From positions 106,059 through 152,196 of the forward strand of contig PAQK01000033.1 of NCBI GenBank assembly GCA_002709665.1: a stretch of DNA of 46,138 nucleotides, in the 5' to 3' direction. How positions within the stretch are numbered: position 1 is the first letter of the stretch; every line of letters begins with the position of its first letter. Origin of the DNA: Gemmatimonadota bacterium. Its GTDB lineage: Bacteria > Latescibacterota > UBA2968 > GCA-2709665. This document shows positions 43,987-46,138 of the stretch, one piece after another. A program made the position numbers and the translations under genes. The notes under the pieces are model-generated. The model had not been told where the DNA came from, did no database searches, and saw only the letters and a program-made list of their open reading frames with translations.

Positions 43987-45252
43987 ATGGATAAGCTGGC
44001 AATTCTGGGTGGGCCAAAAGCGGTGCAAACCAGTGCTGATGATATGTTCACCTGGCCCATTATTACTGAGGAAGACGAACAAGCCGCTCTAGAGGTGCTG
44101 CGCAGGGGTGGGATGTCCGGCACGGATGTCACAAACCAGTTCGAAAAGGAATATGCAGAATGGTTCGGCTCCAAATACGCTCTGGGGCACAATACCGGCA
44201 CGTCCTCGATTCACTCGGCAATGTTCGCCTGCAAAGTGGGAGTAGGGGACGAGATCATCTGTCAGAGCATGACGTTTTGGGCTTCCGTTCTGCAGGCGAT
44301 GAACCTGGGGGCGACAATTGTTTACGCGGATATCGATCCGGTTACGATGACGCTGGACCCTGCTGACGTTGAGCGGAAGATCACCGACAAGACCAAGGCG
44401 ATTGTCGCTGTTCACTACTTTGGACACCCTGCAGACATGGACGCGATCATGGAGATCGCAAATGCACGGGGGATCAAGGTGATTGAAGATGTGTCCCACG
44501 CACACGGCGCCCTTTACAAGGGCCGTATGACGGGTACGATAGGACACGTGGGGGCAATGTCGTGCATGTCGGGCAAGTCTCTGGCCATCGGCGAAGCCGG
44601 TATGCTGATCACCGATGACAAGGAGATCTACGAAAGGGCAGCGGCATTTGGCCACTATGAGCGAACGAGCTCACTTGAAAGTCCGGAGCTTTCAAAGTTC
44701 GCGGGCCTGCCGCTGGGCGGCTTCAAATACCGGATGCACCAGCTTTCGTCCGCCGTAGGACGTGTCCAGCTGCGCCATTACAAGGATCGCATGAACGAGA
44801 TCGACAGGTCGATGAATTACTTCTGGAATCTGCTCGAAGGCGCCCCGGGGCTCCGCGCGCACCGTCCACCCAAGGAGTCGGGCAGTACAATGGGCGGATG
44901 GTACGCCGCACACGGGATTTACGAGCCCGAAGAGTTGGGCGGACTCTCGCTTCAGAAGTTCTGTGAGGCGGTTCGAGCGGAAGGTACCAGCTGTGGTGCG
45001 GGAGCAAATCTGCTGATGCACCTGCACCCGGTTCTGAATGATGCGGATGTTTACGGACACGGCAAGCCGACACGGATTGCCAATTCTGAATCCGATGTCC
45101 GGCAGGCGGAGGAAAGCTTGCCTGCTACTGAAAGGATGAGCGAACGTCTGTATTCCATTCCCTGGTTCAAGCACTACCGTCCGGAGGTGATCAAGGAGCA
45201 CGCCGAGGCATTTCGTAAAGTGGTGGCTCAGGCGTCTGAATTGAATGGTTGA
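43987..45252 (+). CDS. DegT/DnrJ/EryC1/StrS aminotransferase
   Basis: 421-aa fold-type I PLP aminotransferase that usually aminates keto-sugars. The PLP Lys is Lys197 in SCMSGKSLAIGEAGM (where the usual family motif is SFxxxKxxxxGEGG); Asp168 in VIEDVSHAHGA binds the pyridine N; HNTGTSSIHSAMF anchors phosphate. NYFWNLLEGAPGLRAHRP is a typical late segment. AAGGAGG is upstream of the ATG. It could make amino sugars or act on inositol/keto-sugar intermediates (SMAT/AHBA-like). A strong hairpin terminator follows at 45290. Confidence 0.9.
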   Translation: MDKLAILGGPKAVQTSADDMFTWPIITEEDEQAALEVLRRGGMSGTDVTNQFEKEYAEWFGSKYALGHNTGTSSIHSAMFACKVGVGDEIICQSMTFWASVLQAMNLGATIVYADIDPVTMTLDPADVERKITDKTKAIVAVHYFGHPADMDAIMEIANARGIKVIEDVSHAHGALYKGRMTGTIGHVGAMSCMSGKSLAIGEAGMLITDDKEIYERAAAFGHYERTSSLESPELSKFAGLPLGGFKYRMHQLSSAVGRVQLRHYKDRMNEIDRSMNYFWNLLEGAPGLRAHRPPKESGSTMGGWYAAHGIYEPEELGGLSLQKFCEAVRAEGTSCGAGANLLMHLHPVLNDADVYGHGKPTRIANSESDVRQAEESLPATERMSERLYSIPWFKHYRPEVIKEHAEAFRKVVAQASELNG

Positions 45253-45289
45253 ACATCGGCTGATGGTAAGGTAATAAACTAGAAAAAAG

Positions 45290-45327
45290 CAAGGGGCGGT
45301 CTAGAGATTAAATTCGACCGCCCCTTG
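45290..45327 (+). terminator. strong intrinsic terminator after DegT gene
   Basis: CAAGGGGCGGTC (45290-45301) pairs perfectly with GACCGCCCCTTG (45316-45327), 14-base loop, followed by TTTATTG. AAAAAAG precedes the left arm, so it could stop transcription from both sides. Confidence 0.75.
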
Positions 45328-45349
45328 TTTATTGTGTTGATCAAACAGG

Positions 45350-45469
45350 CTAACCATGCTGTTTTAAGATGGCCTGATCCGGCCAGGCCGGTCTTCTTCT
45401 GCAGATCCAGATCATCAGCCCGGCGGCCGAGCCGAAGATGGCCGGCAAAATGGTAATCCAGGTTCTCAA
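45350..45469 (-). CDS. possible 39-aa single-pass membrane peptide
   Basis: A minus-strand frame starting with TTG at 45469 reads MRTWITILPAIFGSAAGLMI then WICRRRPAW and a short tail. One hydrophobic helix followed by CRRRP is typical of small membrane proteins. GGGAAG lies 8-13 bases upstream of the TTG. It has no named family, and nothing else supports expression; it may be chance or a gene relic. Confidence 0.25.
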   Translation of the reverse strand: MRTWITILPAIFGSAAGLMIWICRRRPAWPDQAILKQHG

Positions 45470-45588
45470 GATGGCTACTTCCCAACTTTTACGTTTGCAT
45501 GCAGTTTCACTACCTAGTAAGAGCCTACAAGTATGAGAATTGTTTCCCGGAACACCAACGTATGTGCCTCAATCAAGAGTTTTCCAAG

Positions 45589-45617
45589 TTGACTCTGCAC
45601 GCTGTCTCGCATATTTT
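45589..45617 (+). promoter_or_regulatory. sigma70-like promoter for the secreted protein gene
   Basis: TTGACT (45589-45594), 17-base spacer, TATTTT (45612-45617), about 55 bases before the start codon at 45672. Five of six and four of six consensus matches with ideal spacing. Confidence 0.45.
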
Positions 45618-45671
45618 TCTTTCAGTCGCAGCAACGTTTAAGCATGATCCGTTGGGTTGGACGGGGAGTCT

Positions 45672-46138
45672 ATGATGAATAGTAAGCACATACTTGGGAA
45701 CCTGGCAACAGGCATTTATTCAAGTAAAGGTCTGGTTTTTGTCCTGTGTGCCGTCTGGGTAATGGTTTTGTCTGCCGACCTTCGGGCAGGAACTGCTCGA
45801 TCACCCGGGGGCCTCCAGGCTTGGACGGCTACCACGGGCACCGGTAGGGTTTACCTGACGGAGGTCTGGATCAGAACCCCTCGAGCCGGACAGAAGCATC
45901 TGGGTACCTTTCCAGGTTGGTGTGATGGATTGGCGTTCGACGGGGAGCGGTTGCTCTACAAAGAGGCGCCTCTTGTTTCGCCAATGTTTGGTGTGACGAT
46001 TGCCGGAGAACGGTTGTGGCCCCTTTCACCCGGGGCCGTCTGGGTGATCCCATTGGATGGGGAGGAGGCCTATTCGGTCCCGGCGGTTCGACCCGGGGTA
46101 TTCGACCCCATCGACGATGGGGCTGGTGACCGTGAATT
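45672..46138 (+). CDS. secreted protein of unknown function, 3' end outside window
   Basis: Open from the ATG at 45672 (second ATG at 45675) to the right edge, 155 codons. The N-terminus MMNSKHILGNLATGIYSS is followed by a hydrophobic segment GLVFVLCAVWVMVLSADLRA, a signal peptide with probable cleavage after DLRA. The mature part includes RVYLTEVWIRTPRAG, LAFDGERLLY and PLSPGAVWVIPLDG, strands that would suit a beta-propeller or beta-sandwich. GGGGAG lies just upstream of the start, and a promoter-like pair is at 45589. No family can be named from this part. Confidence 0.6.
   Translation, partial: MMNSKHILGNLATGIYSSKGLVFVLCAVWVMVLSADLRAGTARSPGGLQAWTATTGTGRVYLTEVWIRTPRAGQKHLGTFPGWCDGLAFDGERLLYKEAPLVSPMFGVTIAGERLWPLSPGAVWVIPLDGEEAYSVPAVRPGVFDPIDDGAGDRE

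Noticed and set aside
1-46138. CRISPR arrays, tRNA or rRNA genes, complete insertion sequences
   Set aside because: No regularly spaced repeats, cloverleaf sequences, rRNA-like stretches or intact transposase genes were found on reading both strands.

Overview
The window looks like chromosomal DNA from an uncultivated, free-living or host-associated bacterium of the Poribacteria / Latescibacterota / Planctomycetes type. This is inference from gene content: sulfatase, phytanoyl-CoA dioxygenase-like proteins, a DUF4838 protein, heparinase II/III-like lyases, amidohydrolase-2 proteins, an M81/MlrC protein and PcfJ-domain remnants are typical of such genomes. Coding density is high, start codons are ATG with several GTG/TTG, and Shine-Dalgarno sequences are usually clear. 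No rRNA, tRNA, CRISPR array or complete insertion sequence was seen.

Layout. (1) 1-7311, minus strand: a catabolic operon read right to left, with a two-domain phytanoyl-CoA dioxygenase-like protein, a DUF4838 glycosidase-like protein, an alpha/beta hydrolase with a probable C-terminal frameshift, an aldo/keto reductase, and a broken epimerase at the left edge. (2) 7725-9122: a divergent Cys-type sulfatase closed by a clear terminator. (3) 9331-30904, plus strand: about 21 kb of co-directional genes, often overlapping or a few bases apart. They encode a 586-aa unknown, two zinc-ribbon heparinase II/III-like lyases (one cytosolic, one exported), two adjacent amidohydrolase-2 proteins (one lacking metal ligands), two paralogous proteins of about 800 aa that I do not recognise but that resemble a lyase (alpha/alpha toroid plus beta-sandwich), an M81 metallopeptidase, a phytanoyl-CoA dioxygenase, an isochorismatase-like hydrolase, an all-beta protein and two tandem sodium:solute symporters. 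(4) 31132-35540, minus: a NitT/TauT-type ABC importer (ATPase, permease, Tat-exported binding protein) and an MFS transporter. (5) 35601-36893: a decayed island holding a PcfJ-domain pseudogene with four in-frame stops and a response-regulator relic that has lost its phospho-acceptor Asp. (6) 37308-40671: an EmrA/EmrB-type efflux pair and a frameshifted small membrane protein. (7) 40732-46138: a polysaccharide deacetylase and NAD-dependent epimerase (minus), then a D-cysteine desulfhydrase-family enzyme, a DegT aminotransferase and the start of a secreted protein cut by the right edge.

How the genes may work together (inference). Regions 1-3 look like a locus for taking apart a sulfated, uronic-acid-containing polymer or its oligosaccharides. 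An exported lyase cuts outside, Na+ symporters import products, and cytosolic lyases, sulfatase, DUF4838 protein, esterase, oxidoreductases and amidohydrolases finish the work. The most interesting part is the pair of ~800-aa paralogs, a candidate new lyase family, together with zinc-ribbon heparinases and a ligand-less amidohydrolase partner.

Several apparent frameshifts fall at or near short homopolymers (for example 26858-26862 and the left-edge epimerase), so some may be assembly errors. The 35.6-36.9 kb island is real decay by substitutions as well as indels.
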